This document shows positions 9,102 through 17,570 of a stretch of DNA of 64,000 nucleotides, in pieces. A model generated the notes under the pieces. That model had not been told where the DNA came from and searched no databases. It worked only from the letters and a program-made list of their open reading frames with translations. Source of the stretch: Verrucomicrobiota bacterium (lineage in GTDB: Bacteria > Verrucomicrobiota > Verrucomicrobiia > Limisphaerales > UBA9464); assembly GCA_947454705.1 (NCBI GenBank), contig CANGKZ010000010.1, positions 98,740 through 162,739 of the forward strand, given 5' to 3'. A program made the position numbers and the translations under genes. Numbering within the stretch: position 1 is the stretch's first letter; each line of letters opens with the position of its first letter.

Positions 9102-10997
9102 GTGAACCCGCCGCACCGCGTGACCGCCCCGCCGGGGTTGCGGCCCTGGCTGTGGTTCAACGTCACCGCCAGCGCCGCCGGCTGGCTGCTTTCCCCGCTC
9201 GGTTTTCTCAAGCTCCCAGCCCTGATCGGCGTGGGCCTCATGGTCACCCTCGTGGCCTGGTTCACGCGGCCGCAAACGCAGCCACCCCCGGGCCGCAGTG
9301 CCTTCCCGCGTTTCCTCCGACGCTTCCGTCAACCGCTGCCGCTCGCCTTTGCCGTGCTCGCCCTGCTGGCCTTTGCGGGCGGCGTGCTGCATCCGCCCAG
9401 CAATTACGATGGCCTCAGCTACCGCACGCCGCGGGTGCTGATCTGGCTCGCCGAGGGCCGGTGGCACTGGGTCGAATCCGCCTACCAGCGTCTGAACGTC
9501 CGCACCGCCGGATTCGAATGGGCCACGCTTCCGATCCTCGCGCTGTTCAAGACCGACCGCTTCCTGTTCCTCCTCAACAGCGTTTCATTTTTGATTTTCC
9601 CGGGGCTGATTTTTTCCGTGTGGCGTCAGCTAGGGGTCCCGGGACGCGTCGCCCGCGCCTGGATGTGGCTGCTGCCCACCGGCGGATGCTTCGCGCTTCA
9701 GGCGGGCAGTATCGGAAATGATCTCTTCGGCGCCCTGTGGCCGCTGGCCGCGATGCACTACGCGCTTCGCGCCCGACACACCCGCAGCGCCACCGATGCC
9801 GCCGCAGCCCTGCTCGCGGCCGGACTCATGACCGCCGCCAAGGTCAGCAACCTTCCGCTGCTCCTGCCCATTGCGCTGGCCCTGCTTCCCTCCGCCCTCG
9901 GCCTGCTGCGAAAGCCGCTCCTGCTCGCGGCCACCGCAGTTCTCGGCGTGACTGTCTCGTTCCTGCCCACCGCGGTGCTCAATGTGAAGTTCTGTGGCGA
10001 CTGGACCGGACTGGTGATGGAGCGCGCCATGCTCGGACACGGCTCGCCCGGGCTCTACTTCACCCACTCCACCGCCCTGCTCACACTGCAAAGCGCGGCA
10101 CCGCCGATCTTCCCCGCAGCCTCGGCCTGGAATCGATGGATCGGCTCTCACCTGCCTCAATCCTGGAAGGAACGGATCGACCACCGGGTCGAACTCGGCG
10201 CCGCCAGCTACGAACTGCGCGAACTCAACAACGAGGAAAACGCCGGCCTCGGCACCGGCCCCACCCTGCTCCTCGTGCTACTCGCCTTCGCCTCGTGGCG
10301 CGGACCAAAAAAGAGACACACCAATTCTGCGACGCCGTTTTCGGTGCGACTGGTGCGCTGGTCTCCGTGGGTTTCGATTTTGGTCTTCCTCGCCGGCACC
10401 GGGATGGTGGCCTGCGGGCGCGTGGCGGCGCCGTATTACGCGATGCTGATTCCCGCCCTGGTCGCCGGTCCGGGCGCGGTGGCGGCCACGCGACGACGCC
10501 CCTTCCAATGCCTCGCCGGGCTCTCCTTCGCTCTCGCCTTCGCCATCGTGATTCTCTCGCCCGCCCGGCCGCTCTGGCCCGCGGGATCGGTGTTGGAGGC
10601 GCTGCGCGCCCGACACGATTCGCCCATGCTGAGCAAGGCGGCGCTGACCTTTGAGGTGTATGCGCGCCGATGGGACCATCTCGCCCCGTTGCGCGAAGCG
10701 ATTCCCGCGGAGGAGAATCTGGTGGGCTACACCGGATGGGACGAGTCGGAGACCTCGCTCTGGAGGCCGTTCGATCGGCGTCGCGTGTTGCACGTCACTG
10801 CGGCCGACACCGCGGAACGACTCCGGGCCCGGGGATTGCGCTACCTCACGCTCTCCACGGAAACCGCGCCGTGGATTCTGAAATCCTCACTCGAAGACTG
10901 GGTGAAGCAGGTTCGCGGCACCGTGGTGTTGAAGAAGAAGCTCCGGCTCCGCATCAGCGGTGAGCCGGTCGAATGGTGGGTGGTGCGACTCGATTGA
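9102..10997 (+). CDS. Multi-span membrane protein, paralog of the 5267-7327 glycosyltransferase-like protein
   Basis: 631 residues, GTG start at 9102, four bases after the methyltransferase stop. It shares with the 5267-7327 protein the segment NYDGLSYRTPRVLIWLAEG followed by RWHW, the later GSIGND motif and the C-terminal region in which a W-P-rich segment (LWRPFDRRRVLHV) precedes a soluble end. It has about ten hydrophobic segments. The two are diverged, so the duplication is old. Presumed to be a GT-C type transferase in the same pathway; a different sugar or acceptor step for each copy is inference. Confidence 0.75.
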   Translation: MNPPHRVTAPPGLRPWLWFNVTASAAGWLLSPLGFLKLPALIGVGLMVTLVAWFTRPQTQPPPGRSAFPRFLRRFRQPLPLAFAVLALLAFAGGVLHPPSNYDGLSYRTPRVLIWLAEGRWHWVESAYQRLNVRTAGFEWATLPILALFKTDRFLFLLNSVSFLIFPGLIFSVWRQLGVPGRVARAWMWLLPTGGCFALQAGSIGNDLFGALWPLAAMHYALRARHTRSATDAAAALLAAGLMTAAKVSNLPLLLPIALALLPSALGLLRKPLLLAATAVLGVTVSFLPTAVLNVKFCGDWTGLVMERAMLGHGSPGLYFTHSTALLTLQSAAPPIFPAASAWNRWIGSHLPQSWKERIDHRVELGAASYELRELNNEENAGLGTGPTLLLVLLAFASWRGPKKRHTNSATPFSVRLVRWSPWVSILVFLAGTGMVACGRVAAPYYAMLIPALVAGPGAVAATRRRPFQCLAGLSFALAFAIVILSPARPLWPAGSVLEALRARHDSPMLSKAALTFEVYARRWDHLAPLREAIPAEENLVGYTGWDESETSLWRPFDRRRVLHVTAADTAERLRARGLRYLTLSTETAPWILKSSLEDWVKQVRGTVVLKKKLRLRISGEPVEWWVVRLD

Positions 10998-11174
10998 ACC
11001 GCCGGGGAGATGGCAGATGGGAGCTGGGAGATGGGGGATCGAAATGTTTCCCAAGGGGGTGAATTGACGCCCGTCCGGCGTTCGAAAGCGCCAGAGGACT
11101 GGCGCACTCCATGACGCTGTCGCGACTCCACTCCCGCGTGGCGAACCTCGCCCACCGCACGAACTGAACCGCGG
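10998..11174. repeat. Intergenic repeat tract with hairpin between convergent genes
   Basis: No gene is seen. The tract starts with a GGGAGATGGC/GAGATGGGGGATCG stretch (family E, see 33690-33735 and 40681-40735 on the other strand). It then has a perfect 7-bp hairpin GCGCCAG (11088-11094) / CTGGCGC (11099-11105) followed by ACTCC, the same hairpin-then-ACTCC pattern seen in other repeat copies (4462-4471, 58425-58432). It separates the plus-strand glycan operon from the minus-strand GT2 gene. Confidence 0.55.
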
Positions 11175-11900
11175 TCAGCGGGCGACGCGGGAATCGACCA
11201 CGGCGACCGGGGCCAGGCGACGACGCAGGCACCAGCCCACGCCGATGAGGTCGTAGATGCCGCGTCCGAGGCGATTCCACACGCCGTACTTGCTCACGCC
11301 CGCCACGCGGGGACGGTGCGACACCGGGATTTCCAGGCATCGATTTCCACCCGCAGCCACCAGAATGGGGAGAAACCGGTGGACGCCGTTGAAGGGAAAG
11401 ACTCCCTGCAGGGCCGATCGCTTGAAGGCGCGGAGCGCGCATCCGGTATCGGCAAAATCATGCCCCAGCGCCCACGTGCGCGCCGCCCGCGCGACCGACG
11501 AAGACATCTTCCGCACCCAGGAATCCTGACGCTCGGTGCGTCGGCCGCTGACGAAATCCAACGTGTCCAGCATGGCAATCATCCGCGGCAAATCGGCGGG
11601 ATTGTTCTGCAGGTCGCCGTCGAGGGTGCAGAGGATGGATCCCTCGGATCCCGTAATGCCGGTCCACACCGCCGCGCTTTGGCCGCGGTTCGATTGGTGA
11701 CGCAGCCCGCGCACGCGCGGATCGGCCGCCTGCGCCTTCAGGATCTCCGCCCAGGTGGCGTCAGTGCTCGCATCATCGACAAGCACAAGTTCCCACGAAC
11801 GAACCTCGCCGGCAAAGCTGCGGGCGACCTCGGCGGCGAGCGGTGCGATGTTGTCCAACTCATTGAACACAGGCACCACGATGCTGATTTCCACGGGCAC
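11175..11900 (-). CDS. GT2-family glycosyltransferase (DPM/undecaprenyl-phosphate type)
   Basis: A 241-residue GT-A enzyme with ISIVVPVFNELDNIAPL at the N-terminus, ELVLVDDASTDATW, and LCTLDGDLQNNPADLP, where DGD is the metal/donor site. It is short and lacks a C-terminal membrane domain apart from one hydrophobic stretch, similar to DPM1-like or ArnC-like proteins truncated at the catalytic domain. The start is uncertain: GTG at 11900 is used here, GTG at 11894 or TTG at 11930 also fit. It follows the OlsA-like gene by about 50 bases on the same strand and may belong to that transcript. The acceptor is unknown. Confidence 0.82.
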   Translation of the reverse strand: MPVEISIVVPVFNELDNIAPLAAEVARSFAGEVRSWELVLVDDASTDATWAEILKAQAADPRVRGLRHQSNRGQSAAVWTGITGSEGSILCTLDGDLQNNPADLPRMIAMLDTLDFVSGRRTERQDSWVRKMSSSVARAARTWALGHDFADTGCALRAFKRSALQGVFPFNGVHRFLPILVAAGGNRCLEIPVSHRPRVAGVSKYGVWNRLGRGIYDLIGVGWCLRRRLAPVAVVDSRVAR

Positions 11901-11951
11901 GCGGGAAGCGTATCGGATTGGGAAAACCAAATACAGCGGGGAACTTCAGGC

Positions 11952-12734
11952 TCAGCGCCCACCGGAAACCAGCGGCTTCCGCATCCGCACCACCTCGTCC
12001 CGAAGCTCCCGCGCCAGCACCTTGCGGTCTCCACCCGCGGCCCGGGCGGTACCAAACGTGACACGCGCGTCGAGCCGCTCAATCGACAGCAGGTTCAGGA
12101 AGTGCGGAACAAAGGTCATGTCGCGCCAATACGCCACATGATCGGCCACCGTCCCGCGGGAGGCCGCGTAATCGAGGGCCACCGGAGCGACGTTCCATCC
12201 GGCCTCCACCGCGGGAGCCAGCAGCGAGGGACGAAACGGCATCACATCGTCCCCGCCCGAACTCGTGCCTTCGAGGAACACCACCACGGGAATGTCGTGG
12301 CGCACCACGTCGTCGAACTGCCGGATCACCGAGGCCAGATCCCCCTTTTTCTCGCGCTGGAGGTAGAGCGTTCCACCGCCGTCGGAGAGTTTTCCCACCA
12401 CCGGCCAGTTCTTCACCTCGGCCTTGGACACGAACACCACCGGCGTCGCGGCCGCGATGGTGACGATGTCGAGGTACCCCATGTGATTCGCCCCGTAAAT
12501 TTGCGCCTTCGGGATGGAGCCTTCCGTCTGCACGTTCCAGTTCATCAGGCGGCAGAGCCGTTGCGCGTGACGATGCGTCCACTCGGCCCGGCGGCGGTAG
12601 TCGCGCAGCGGGCCGGAGGCGAGGGCGGGAGATTCAAAGGCCGCAACGGTTCGCGAAAGATCGCGAAGTGCGGTCACGCTGAATCGTGCAAAACGGAGAA
12701 GTCGGACCGGAAGCCGGACCGGGTGAAGCGCCAT
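11952..12734 (-). CDS. olsA: 1-acyl-glycerol-3-phosphate-type acyltransferase, likely OlsA (lyso-ornithine lipid acyltransferase)
   Basis: 260 residues of the PlsC family. The catalytic HX4D motif is NHMGYLD, followed by FVSKAEVKNWPVVGKL, a motif II region GGTLYLQRE and the motif III VFLEGTSS. Proteins with this fold make phosphatidic acid (PlsC) or finish ornithine lipid (OlsA). The OlsA reading rests on position: it starts 4 bases after the OlsB-like gene, the standard pair for ornithine-lipid synthesis. A general PlsC role is not excluded. Ornithine lipids replace phospholipids during phosphate limitation in many bacteria, and the pair lies directly after phoU. Confidence 0.8.
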   Translation of the reverse strand: MALHPVRLPVRLLRFARFSVTALRDLSRTVAAFESPALASGPLRDYRRRAEWTHRHAQRLCRLMNWNVQTEGSIPKAQIYGANHMGYLDIVTIAAATPVVFVSKAEVKNWPVVGKLSDGGGTLYLQREKKGDLASVIRQFDDVVRHDIPVVVFLEGTSSGGDDVMPFRPSLLAPAVEAGWNVAPVALDYAASRGTVADHVAYWRDMTFVPHFLNLLSIERLDARVTFGTARAAGGDRKVLARELRDEVVRMRKPLVSGGR

Positions 12735-12738
12735 GCGC

Positions 12739-13560
12739 TTAACCTATCATGCGACGGGCCGACGCGGGAAGCGCATCGATATCCAGCCAGGTGAGGAAAT
12801 CGATGGTCTTGAACTCGCGGTCGATCGCGGGCGGGCCGCAGATCTTGGCTCCGAGCGAAAGGTAGGCGCGCAGGAGTTTCGGAATCTTCGGAGCCATTGG
12901 AGCCAGATGCTCCATGTCGCAGCGGAACGCCGGAAGCGGGAAGGTCCGCAGCGAGGGCTCCACGAGATGCTTGCCACTCAACTCAAAGAAGGCGGCGGCA
13001 CCCTCGGACGGGTCCTGCGAGGTCAGCGAACTGCAGCCGAGAAAATAATGGACCCCATGGGCCCGGGCGTAATCGGCGATGCCGCGCCAAAGCAGTCCGA
13101 GCACTGCGAGATTGCGATGATCCCGGTGAACGCACGCGCGACCGAGTTCGATAATCTGATCGCGATAGGGTTCGAAGGGCGCGAAATCAAACTCGAGCGC
13201 GGAGTAGTAGCCGAGATTCGCCGCTGCGGTGCGACCGGTCTGGAGCCGGTAGGTCCCGACCACTTCCCCGGTGCTGCAGCTTTCCACAATCACGTGGTCG
13301 CAGATTGGATCAAAACGATCCTCATCCCGCAGCGTGGTGTAGGAGCTCTCCAATCCCTCGTTCAATTCGAGGTTGAAGACGAAGAAGCGGAGGGCCTGCG
13401 CGGCCTTGATGTCGGCATCGGCACGCGAGATGCGAACCCGGTAGGGCGATTCCAAGCCCAAACGCCCCAGGACCCGCGAACCCAATCCGGGCGCGGCTGA
13501 GGGAATCTGGGAGTCAAGGCCCGGACCAAGCATGAGAGCGTTCATAGCTGGCGAAAGCAT
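12739..13560 (-). CDS. olsB: OlsB-like ornithine N-acyltransferase (GNAT fold)
   Basis: A protein of 273 residues in the Acetyltransf_5/OlsB group. Visible family features are YRVRISRADADIKAAQALR at the N-terminus (RxA...D..I..AQxLRFxVF), FDPICDHVIVES, GEVVGTYRLQ, and IELGRACVHRDHRN near the CoA/ACP site. OlsB adds a 3-hydroxy fatty acid from acyl-ACP to the alpha-amino group of ornithine, giving lyso-ornithine lipid. The partner OlsA-like gene follows with a 4-base gap. The start is ATG 13560 here; ATG 13545 (MNALMLG) or TTG 13569 are alternatives. Some family members (hemolysin-like) have other lipid roles, so the amino acid used is inferred. Confidence 0.82.
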   Translation of the reverse strand: MLSPAMNALMLGPGLDSQIPSAAPGLGSRVLGRLGLESPYRVRISRADADIKAAQALRFFVFNLELNEGLESSYTTLRDEDRFDPICDHVIVESCSTGEVVGTYRLQTGRTAAANLGYYSALEFDFAPFEPYRDQIIELGRACVHRDHRNLAVLGLLWRGIADYARAHGVHYFLGCSSLTSQDPSEGAAAFFELSGKHLVEPSLRTFPLPAFRCDMEHLAPMAPKIPKLLRAYLSLGAKICGPPAIDREFKTIDFLTWLDIDALPASARRMIG

Positions 13561-13626
13561 GACGTGCAAGTCCGGGGGAGCCCCTCAAAAACGAGGAAAC
13601 AATGGCAAAAGTCCGGCAACTGCCAG

Positions 13627-13643
13627 GTCACAATCCGTTCACA
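13627..13643 (+). promoter_or_regulatory. Pho-box-like direct repeat upstream of olsBA
   Basis: GTCACA-ATCCG-TTCACA: two hexamers of a TTNACA-like consensus spaced at an 11-base period, as in PhoB/PhoP boxes. It lies in the 123-base gap between phoU and olsB. It reads on the plus strand, opposite to the genes it would control, so it is weaker evidence than the site at 19928-19944. Confidence 0.35.
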
Positions 13644-13683
13644 ACCGGATCGACCGGTATCGCCGCATGATCCGCCAGGCCGC

Positions 13684-14349
13684 TCAGCGGGTAAGTTCAG
13701 ACGGGGCGGTGTGACGAATGTCCTTCGCCTCGTAGAGATAAACCGCCTCTTCGGCGATGTTCTTGGCGTGGTCGGCAATGCGTTCGATCGCCTTGCTGAT
13801 GGTCATCAGGTTGAGGCACCGGGTGATGGTGGTCGGCTTCTCAATCATGAAGCTCGCCAGCTCGCGGTAGAGCTGCTTGTTGAGGGCATCCACACCCTTG
13901 TCGCGAGGGATCACCTGTCGCGCCCGCTCGGTGTCGCCCGAGGTGAAGGCTCCGAGCGCATCGCGAAGCATGTCGGTCGCCATCTGGGCCATGCGGGGGA
14001 TGTCCACGTAGGGCTTGAGCTGGGGTTCCGCGTTCAACTCCACGGCGCGACGCGCGATCGTGGTGGCTTCATCACCGATGCGCTCCAGGTCGCGCGCGAT
14101 CTTGCTGGCGCAGATGATCAACCGGAGCTGACTCGCGAGCGGGGCCTTGGCCAGGAGGCGGATGGCGTCCTCGTCCACCTCGATCTCAAGGCGATCCACC
14201 GCGTCGTCGTCCTCCTGCACCAGGCGGGCCAGATCATCGTCCCGCTCCACCAGCGCGCGGATGGCGCGGGTGACGGCGGATTCGGACCGGCTCGCCATGC
14301 CCAGAAGCTTGTCTTTGAGGGCGGAGATTTCTTCGTCGAAGTGGCTCAT
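13684..14349 (-). CDS. phoU: Phosphate signalling and transport accessory protein PhoU
   Basis: A 221-residue all-helical protein of usual PhoU length with two repeated three-helix units. Visible family hallmarks are the E/D-rich metal-binding segments DLERIGDEATTIARRAV in the first repeat and KAIERIADHAKNIAEEAVYL in the second. PhoU links the Pst transporter to the PhoR kinase and keeps the Pho regulon off when phosphate is plentiful. It sits 51 bases after pstB as in E. coli. No phoB or phoR gene lies adjacent; two OmpR-type pairs elsewhere in the window cannot be assigned to this role from sequence. Confidence 0.96.
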   Translation of the reverse strand: MSHFDEEISALKDKLLGMASRSESAVTRAIRALVERDDDLARLVQEDDDAVDRLEIEVDEDAIRLLAKAPLASQLRLIICASKIARDLERIGDEATTIARRAVELNAEPQLKPYVDIPRMAQMATDMLRDALGAFTSGDTERARQVIPRDKGVDALNKQLYRELASFMIEKPTTITRCLNLMTISKAIERIADHAKNIAEEAVYLYEAKDIRHTAPSELTR

Positions 14350-14400
14350 GGAAAAAAGGGAAAGGCGGAAAAGCTCAACATCAAATCAACACACACGCGA

Positions 14401-15198
14401 TCAACCGAACCGGCCGGTGACGTAGTCTTCGGTGCGCTTGCAGGACGGATTGGTGAAAATCTTCGAGGTCTTGTCAAACTCCACCAACTCGCCGAGGTAG
14501 AAGAACGCGGTCTGGTCCGAGATGCGCGTTGCCTGCTGCATGTTGTGGGTGACGATGACGATGGTGAAATCCTTCTTCAGGTCGAGGATCAGGTCCTCCA
14601 CGCGCGAAGTCGCGATCGGGTCCAAGGCGCTGGCCGGCTCATCCATGAGCAGGATCTCGGGCTTGATGGCGATCGCGCGGGCGATGCAAAGCCGCTGCTG
14701 CTGACCGCCGGAAAGTCCCAGCGCGCTGGTGTGCAAACGGTCCTTCACTTCTTCCCAAAGCGCCGCACCACGAAGCGACTGCTCCACCACTGCATCCACT
14801 TCGGATCGAGCCTTCACCCCGTGCAGGCGCAGGCCGTAGGCGATGTTTTCGTAAATCGATTTCGGGAACGGATTCGACTTTTGAAACACCATCCCCACGC
14901 GCTTGCGGAGCTCGATGACATCCACATCGGGCGCGTAGATGTCCTCGCCGCCGATGCGGCATTCGCCAGTGATGCGAACACCGTCGATCAAATCGTTCAT
15001 CCGGTTGAAGCAGCGGAGAAAGGTCGATTTCCCACAGCCGGACGGTCCGATGAACGCCGTGACCACGCGGGGTTGGAGCTGGATGTTGATCCCCTTCAGC
15101 GCTCGGGTGGAGCCGTAGTAGAGATCGAGATTGCGCGCCTCGATGAGAGGAGCCGGAGCCTGCGCGGGCGCAGCGGGATTGACGTTGGGGGCAACCAT
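14401..15198 (-). CDS. pstB: Phosphate ABC transporter ATP-binding protein PstB
   Basis: A 265-residue ATPase with Walker [10 protein letters not shown], signature [15 protein letters not shown] and Walker [15 protein letters not shown]. The segment [18 protein letters not shown] and the [12 protein letters not shown] form are characteristic of PstB. It energises high-affinity phosphate import through PstA and PstC. It follows pstA by 34 bases and precedes phoU by 51. An unusual Pro/Ala-rich leader of about 15 residues ([12 protein letters not shown]) precedes the ATPase domain. Confidence 0.97.
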   Translation of the reverse strand: MVAPNVNPAAPAQAPAPLIEARNLDLYYGSTRALKGINIQLQPRVVTAFIGPSGCGKSTFLRCFNRMNDLIDGVRITGECRIGGEDIYAPDVDVIELRKRVGMVFQKSNPFPKSIYENIAYGLRLHGVKARSEVDAVVEQSLRGAALWEEVKDRLHTSALGLSGGQQQRLCIARAIAIKPEILLMDEPASALDPIATSRVEDLILDLKKDFTIVIVTHNMQQATRISDQTAFFYLGELVEFDKTSKIFTNPSCKRTEDYVTGRFG

Positions 15199-15232
15199 GG
15201 TTCGGCGGGACGGAATCTGGATCAGGAACGGT

Positions 15233-16201
15233 TCAGTGACCGGCGCGCATCGCCTTGCGCATGCGGGCGCGGGCGACGATGCCCACGGCGTTGAGGGAAA
15301 AGGTCAGCAACAGCAGCACCAGCACCGTCGCGTAGAGAATGGGACGTGTCTTTTCAATGTTGTCCGACTGCGTGCTGAGCACGAAGGCGTGGTAGCCGAG
15401 ATCCATGAATTGATCGGTCAGGTGGGTCGGCAGGTCCGCCATGTAATACGCGGCCCCAGTGAACAAAATCGGTGCCACTTCCCCGGCCGCACGGCTGATC
15501 GCCAAAATACCACCGGTGAGAATTCCCGGCAGCGCGTTGGGCAGCACGATTTTGATAATCGTTTCCAACTTGGTCGCGCCGAGTGCGAGGCTGGCTTCGC
15601 GAAGTCCCGGGGTGATCGCTTTCAACGATTCTTCGGTGGCCACGATCACCACGGGCAGGGTCATGATCGACAGCGTGAGCGATGCCCACACCAGCGCGGG
15701 CTGGCCGTAGTGCGGCCCCACCTGATGGGTGATCGAATCCAGATTCTTCCCGATGAAATTGATGAAGAATCCCAAGCCGAAAAGTCCGAACACAATCGAC
15801 GGCACGCCCGCCAGATTGGCAATCGCTGCACGGATCACCCGGGTGTAGCGCGATCCCGACGCCGCGTACTCGGTGAGGTACACCGCCGTGATCACGCCCA
15901 CGGGGATGACAAAAACCGTCATCACAAACACGCGAATGGTGGTGCCCACGATCATCGACAACACCGCCGCGGATTCGGGCTCAAAAAAATCCTTCCGCGG
16001 AATCGTGGAAACAAACCGCCACGACAACGCCGGGAGACCGTGGATCGCGATGTCGGTCAGAATCGCGATCAGGAACAGGATGATGAAGCCCGTGGCGGAT
16101 GCTGTGATGGCGGTGCCAATGCTGGCCCCCCAATCAATGCGTCGGCCGCGGAGGCTGCGCCGTTCAGGAGCCGGCGTCTGGTTGGTATTTGAAGGATTCA
16201 T
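15233..16201 (-). CDS. pstA: Phosphate ABC transporter permease PstA
   Basis: A 322-residue inner-membrane permease with six hydrophobic segments. The cytoplasmic coupling loop reads [20 protein letters not shown], the EAA motif of PstA/PstC. The early segment [20 protein letters not shown] is typical of PstA. The start codon shares one base with the pstC stop (TGATG), so the two are translationally coupled. The N-terminal 20 residues are Arg/Pro-rich cytoplasmic sequence. Confidence 0.96.
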   Translation of the reverse strand: MNPSNTNQTPAPERRSLRGRRIDWGASIGTAITASATGFIILFLIAILTDIAIHGLPALSWRFVSTIPRKDFFEPESAAVLSMIVGTTIRVFVMTVFVIPVGVITAVYLTEYAASGSRYTRVIRAAIANLAGVPSIVFGLFGLGFFINFIGKNLDSITHQVGPHYGQPALVWASLTLSIMTLPVVIVATEESLKAITPGLREASLALGATKLETIIKIVLPNALPGILTGGILAISRAAGEVAPILFTGAAYYMADLPTHLTDQFMDLGYHAFVLSTQSDNIEKTRPILYATVLVLLLLTFSLNAVGIVARARMRKAMRAGH

Positions 16202-17391
16202 CAGCGTCCCTCCCGTCCGCGACGCAGGCGGAACATCACTTGTTCGGCAACGAAGTTGGTCACAAAGGTCACGAGGAACAGAAGGGTTCCGAGCAAAAAC
16301 AAAATCCGGTAGTGCGGCCCGCCGGACACCGCCTCGGCCATCTCGGCGGCGATCGTCGCGGTGAGGCTGCGGGTGGAATCAAAGATGTTCCACGAAACCA
16401 CGCTGGCGTTTCCGCTGGCGATCAGCACCACCATGGTTTCCCCGATGCAGCGACCAAACCCGAGGACAATCGCCGCAAACACACCGGGCGCGGCGGCCGG
16501 CAGAACGATCTGCCATGCGGTCTGCCACTTGGAGGCACCCAGCGCGAGTGCGGCCTGCACGTAGGCGCGGGGGACGCTCGTGAGCGCATCTTCGGCGATC
16601 GAGAAAATCAGGGGAATGCTGGTCAGCCCCAGCGCGATACCTGCGACAAACGCGTTCAATCGGAACCGGTATCCGAACAGCGATTGAAGCACTCCCGCCA
16701 GCACGAGGAAGGCGAAGGCTCCCATCACCACCGAAGGAATGCCGGAGAGAAACTCAACGCCGGGTTTGATCCATTCCTTGATCGAAGGCGGCGCCAGTTG
16801 CGACACGTAGATCGCGGCCCCAAGGGCCAAAGGCACCGCAAAGGCGAGACCGACCAAGGTGGTCTTGAGACTGCCGATGAAGAGCGGGATCAGATTGTAT
16901 TTCGCGATCGTTCCCACCGGCTGCCAGATGTACTCGGGCTTCGAGTAGCCGGTCCACTGATGCGGCCGGACCAGGTACTTCCATTCGGTGCCGTTGGCAT
17001 GCGCATCGGGATCGTTGCGGAAGCGTTCCGGCACTTCCTTGGCGGCTTCCTCGCGGATTTCCATCAACGTCTTGAGGGTTTCCTCGTCCTTGGAGGCGAG
17101 CTCCGAGGGGGTCATGCCAAGGTACTTTGCCAATCGATCCTTGGGCACCTTGGCGAGGTCGGCCGACGGAATCACCTCCTGCACCAACGCGCTGTTGGTC
17201 TGCCCCAGGAACACCGGAAGCGCCTCGCGTCCGATGAACAAAAAGATCAGGAACACCATGGCGATCGCGAGAAAGCTGATCCCAAAGATCAACCGCTCGG
17301 CGATCCATTCCAGGGGACGGGCCCGGTGACCGCGATGGATGCCAATCCAGGTCTGCGGCCGACGGGAGGAATCTGGGGTATTCTGAGGCAC
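16201..17391 (-). CDS. pstC: Phosphate ABC transporter permease PstC, with a periplasmic insertion
   Basis: 396 residues from the chosen GTG at 17391. After one membrane segment (about 30-53) comes a hydrophilic region of roughly 90 residues, rich in Glu/Lys (LAKVPKDRLAKYLGMTPSEL onward), that typical PstC lacks. The remaining five segments follow, with the EAA-type loop YVQAALALGASKWQTAWQIV. A longer reading from 17652 would overlap pstS by 80 bases and has no family similarity, so it was rejected. It pairs with PstA to form the phosphate channel. The insert may be a verrucomicrobial feature; this is inference. Confidence 0.92.
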   Translation of the reverse strand: MPQNTPDSSRRPQTWIGIHRGHRARPLEWIAERLIFGISFLAIAMVFLIFLFIGREALPVFLGQTNSALVQEVIPSADLAKVPKDRLAKYLGMTPSELASKDEETLKTLMEIREEAAKEVPERFRNDPDAHANGTEWKYLVRPHQWTGYSKPEYIWQPVGTIAKYNLIPLFIGSLKTTLVGLAFAVPLALGAAIYVSQLAPPSIKEWIKPGVEFLSGIPSVVMGAFAFLVLAGVLQSLFGYRFRLNAFVAGIALGLTSIPLIFSIAEDALTSVPRAYVQAALALGASKWQTAWQIVLPAAAPGVFAAIVLGFGRCIGETMVVLIASGNASVVSWNIFDSTRSLTATIAAEMAEAVSGGPHYRILFLLGTLLFLVTFVTNFVAEQVMFRLRRGREGR

Positions 17392-17449
17392 GGGAAACAA
17401 AGGATGACGATCTGCGCTGCTAGAATGCGGGTTCGATCCGCTGAAGCCC

Positions 17450-17466
17450 AATGACGATTGGGTGAA
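17450..17466 (-). promoter_or_regulatory. Pho-box-like repeat or hairpin upstream of pstC
   Basis: On the minus strand TTCACC-CAATC-GTCATT matches the porin-promoter box TTCACA-CAATC-GTAACA at 14 of 17 positions and has the same 11-base period. The same bases also contain a small hairpin (CCCAAT/ATTGGG), and no good -10 follows, so the regulatory reading is tentative. Confidence 0.35.
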
Positions 17467-17495
17467 CTGATTGGATCGGATTCTCCCCTCAACAA

Positions 17496-17539
17496 GGAGC
17501 CCCGCGGACATCCGGTCCGGATGCGCTGCGCGGGGCTCC
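17496..17539 (-). other. Strong intercistronic hairpin between pstS and pstC
   Basis: GGAGCCCCGCG (17496-17506) pairs with CGCGGGGCTCC (17529-17539), and the loop itself contains the palindrome CATCCGGTCCGGATG. No T run follows on the minus strand, so it is not a classical terminator. Hairpins placed after a binding-protein gene often stabilise its mRNA and lower expression of the permease genes; that role is inferred here. Confidence 0.6.
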
Positions 17540-17570
17540 CGTGAGAGAGTTCGGAATGAAATCCGAATGA

